From an uncultured Bacteroidota bacterium (lineage in GTDB: Bacteria; Bacteroidota; Bacteroidia; Chitinophagales; Chitinophagaceae): DNA of 6,700 bases. How positions within the stretch are numbered: the stretch's first letter is position 1; every line of letters begins with the position of its first letter. Shown in pieces: positions 5,759 to 6,700 of the stretch. The notes beneath the pieces were generated by a model. That model did no database searches, was not told the origin of the DNA, and was given only the letters and a program-made list of their open reading frames with translations. Both the position numbers and the translations under genes were made by a program. Location: assembly GCA_946480675.1 (NCBI GenBank), contig CAMLKS010000131.1, positions 1 through 6,700 on the forward strand. The letters are read 5' to 3'.

Positions 5759-6700
5759 ATATATTACCGCCCATGGGCAGTATCCAGTTTTTATGTTTAA
5801 AACAATCTCTTTCTTTGGCAAGGTTTACAGTGGTATCAACATACAACCGGCTGCGCCTGCCGTTGAGCCCTACGTATATGGTAGCATACACTTCGGGGTC
5901 GTTCATACCCGCAGCTTTATAATGATCGTGCAGCAATGCTGCGTATTGCACTATAAAATCGCTTTGCGTGGCCATCATCTTTTCCTGGTTCTTGGTAAGG
6001 AAGTCGTTGTTGTTAACACCTACTTTCTCACCCGTTACCGCATCTTTTACTACAAACTGTGCATAGCCCATTTTTTCCATCAGCATCACCCGCCAGGAAA
6101 AACGATAGCCCTCTTCCGTCCAGAACAGTTCGCCCGGCATTAGCAGGTAACGCCAGGGAAACAGCAACTGTATGATAAAGAACAACCCGAACATGCCCAC
6201 TACTACCCTACGCCACGGCGGCGCAAAGGTAAACATATTATTATTCGTAACCACGGGTAAGGATGAAGAAAATCGCTTTATGCGCATGAAGAATGCATCC
6301 AGGTTGGCTGAATCAAAGAATATCAATGCCGAAACGATCATGATATATGGGAACATACCGATAGGAAACAGTATGGATGTGAGCACATGAAAAACGATAA
6401 CCGTAGCATAGGCATAGATCCTTGTTTTGCGGTTGAGCAGGAAAAAGGGAATCGTGAGATCGTACAGGGCGCCAAACCAGCTAAAGAAATAGGCTACCCA
6501 TAATTGGCTGAACAAGGGGCCAAACAAAGGCAAATCATTCTTTGCCGGCAGCCATAACCTCAGCGGCATTGCTTCTGCCAGCCAATCGGAATTGAGCTTT
6601 GCCAACCCTGCATATACGTACACGATACCCATCATCAGGCGAATGCTGCCTAAAGTCCATTGGGGGATGAAACGTGCAGCGATGCGAGGCTTGCGCATGG
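5748..6700 (-). CDS. HTTM (vitamin-K-dependent gamma-carboxylase-like) membrane protein, N-terminus beyond window
   Basis: This is the C-terminal part (about 316 residues in view) of an HTTM-domain protein, the bacterial relatives of vitamin-K-dependent gamma-glutamyl carboxylase. The frame is open at the right edge, and the Met at 6698 falls where full-length Bacteroidota HTTM proteins (roughly 450 aa) are already in mid-domain, so it is not the start. Counting from that Met, GLAKLNSDW (31-39) aligns with GVKKLDADW of human GGCX, placing K34 on the proposed catalytic Lys218. Hydrophobic segments lie near 17-33, 66-88, 95-128 and 164-181, followed by PGELFWTEEGYRFSW (188-202) and a soluble C-terminal domain ending in KNWILPM (303-309), all typical of the family. 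It is upstream of, and overlaps by 11 bases, the TonB-dependent receptor, implying co-expression. Bacterial HTTM proteins have no settled reaction; a role with the receptor in metal or chelate handling is inferred from linkage. Confidence 0.9.
   Translation of the reverse strand, partial: MRKPRIAARFIPQWTLGSIRLMMGIVYVYAGLAKLNSDWLAEAMPLRLWLPAKNDLPLFGPLFSQLWVAYFFSWFGALYDLTIPFFLLNRKTRIYAYATVIVFHVLTSILFPIGMFPYIMIVSALIFFDSANLDAFFMRIKRFSSSLPVVTNNNMFTFAPPWRRVVVGMFGLFFIIQLLFPWRYLLMPGELFWTEEGYRFSWRVMLMEKMGYAQFVVKDAVTGEKVGVNNNDFLTKNQEKMMATQSDFIVQYAALLHDHYKAAGMNDPEVYATIYVGLNGRRSRLYVDTTVNLAKERDCFKHKNWILPMGGNIYGL

Noticed and set aside
5769..5778. GCCCATGGGC perfect palindrome near the receptor start
   Set aside because: Only 10 bp, inside the HTTM coding sequence (Pro-Met-Gly codons), and without a flanking operator-like context.
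5759..5821. Upstream ATG at 5821 as the receptor start
   Set aside because: It would overlap the HTTM gene by 74 bases and add 21 polar residues before the signal peptide; the ATG at 5758 begins directly at a normal signal peptide.
5421..6143. Long + strand open frame (240 codons) spanning the receptor/HTTM junction
   Set aside because: It is antisense to conserved blocks of both real genes and has no domain of its own.
6696..6698. ATG at 6698 as the true start of the HTTM protein
   Set aside because: Family members carry a further N-terminal membrane region before this point and the frame is still open at the window edge, so this is most likely an internal methionine.

Overview
This 6.7 kb window looks like chromosomal DNA of a Bacteroidota bacterium, most likely from the Chitinophagaceae/Sphingobacteriia side. 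The evidence is heavy use of ATA isoleucine codons, genes without clear Shine-Dalgarno sites, an A/T-rich promoter-like stretch, a Bacteroidota-style HtrB-type acyltransferase, and a FecA-like TonB-dependent receptor paired with an HTTM-domain protein. The family-level placement is an inference. I see no rRNA, tRNA, CRISPR array, insertion sequence or phage gene.

Left part (1-2325, + strand): a compact three-gene unit. A 294-aa HtrB/LpxL-type lysophospholipid acyltransferase (TTG start at 92) is followed after one base by a 341-aa membrane fatty-acid desaturase with all three histidine boxes. After 14 bases comes an 89-aa acidic protein of unknown function. A strong intrinsic terminator at 2294-2325 closes the unit. 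The first two genes point to making or remodelling a membrane lipid that carries an unsaturated acyl chain; the small third gene is an uncharacterised passenger or partner.

Middle (2364-3575, + strand): a single gene for a full-length DUF763 protein, a family of unknown function shared by archaea and bacteria. Two features suggest work on DNA: a helix-hairpin-helix-like segment around residues 267-286, and a C-terminus ending exactly in QLKLF. QLKLF fits the bacterial sliding-clamp (DnaN) binding motif QL(S/D)LF and follows a Lys/Pro-rich, probably flexible tether. This is the most interesting signal in the window.

Right part (3572-6700, - strand): a two-gene unit read leftward. The upstream gene is an HTTM/vitamin-K-dependent-carboxylase-like integral membrane protein whose N-terminal half lies beyond the right edge. 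The downstream gene is a FecA-like TonB-dependent outer-membrane receptor, preferred start at 5758, overlapping the HTTM stop by 11 bases. They probably act together in uptake or handling of iron or another metal-chelate substrate. The receptor gene and the DUF763 gene converge and overlap by four bases at their stop codons, with no terminator between them.
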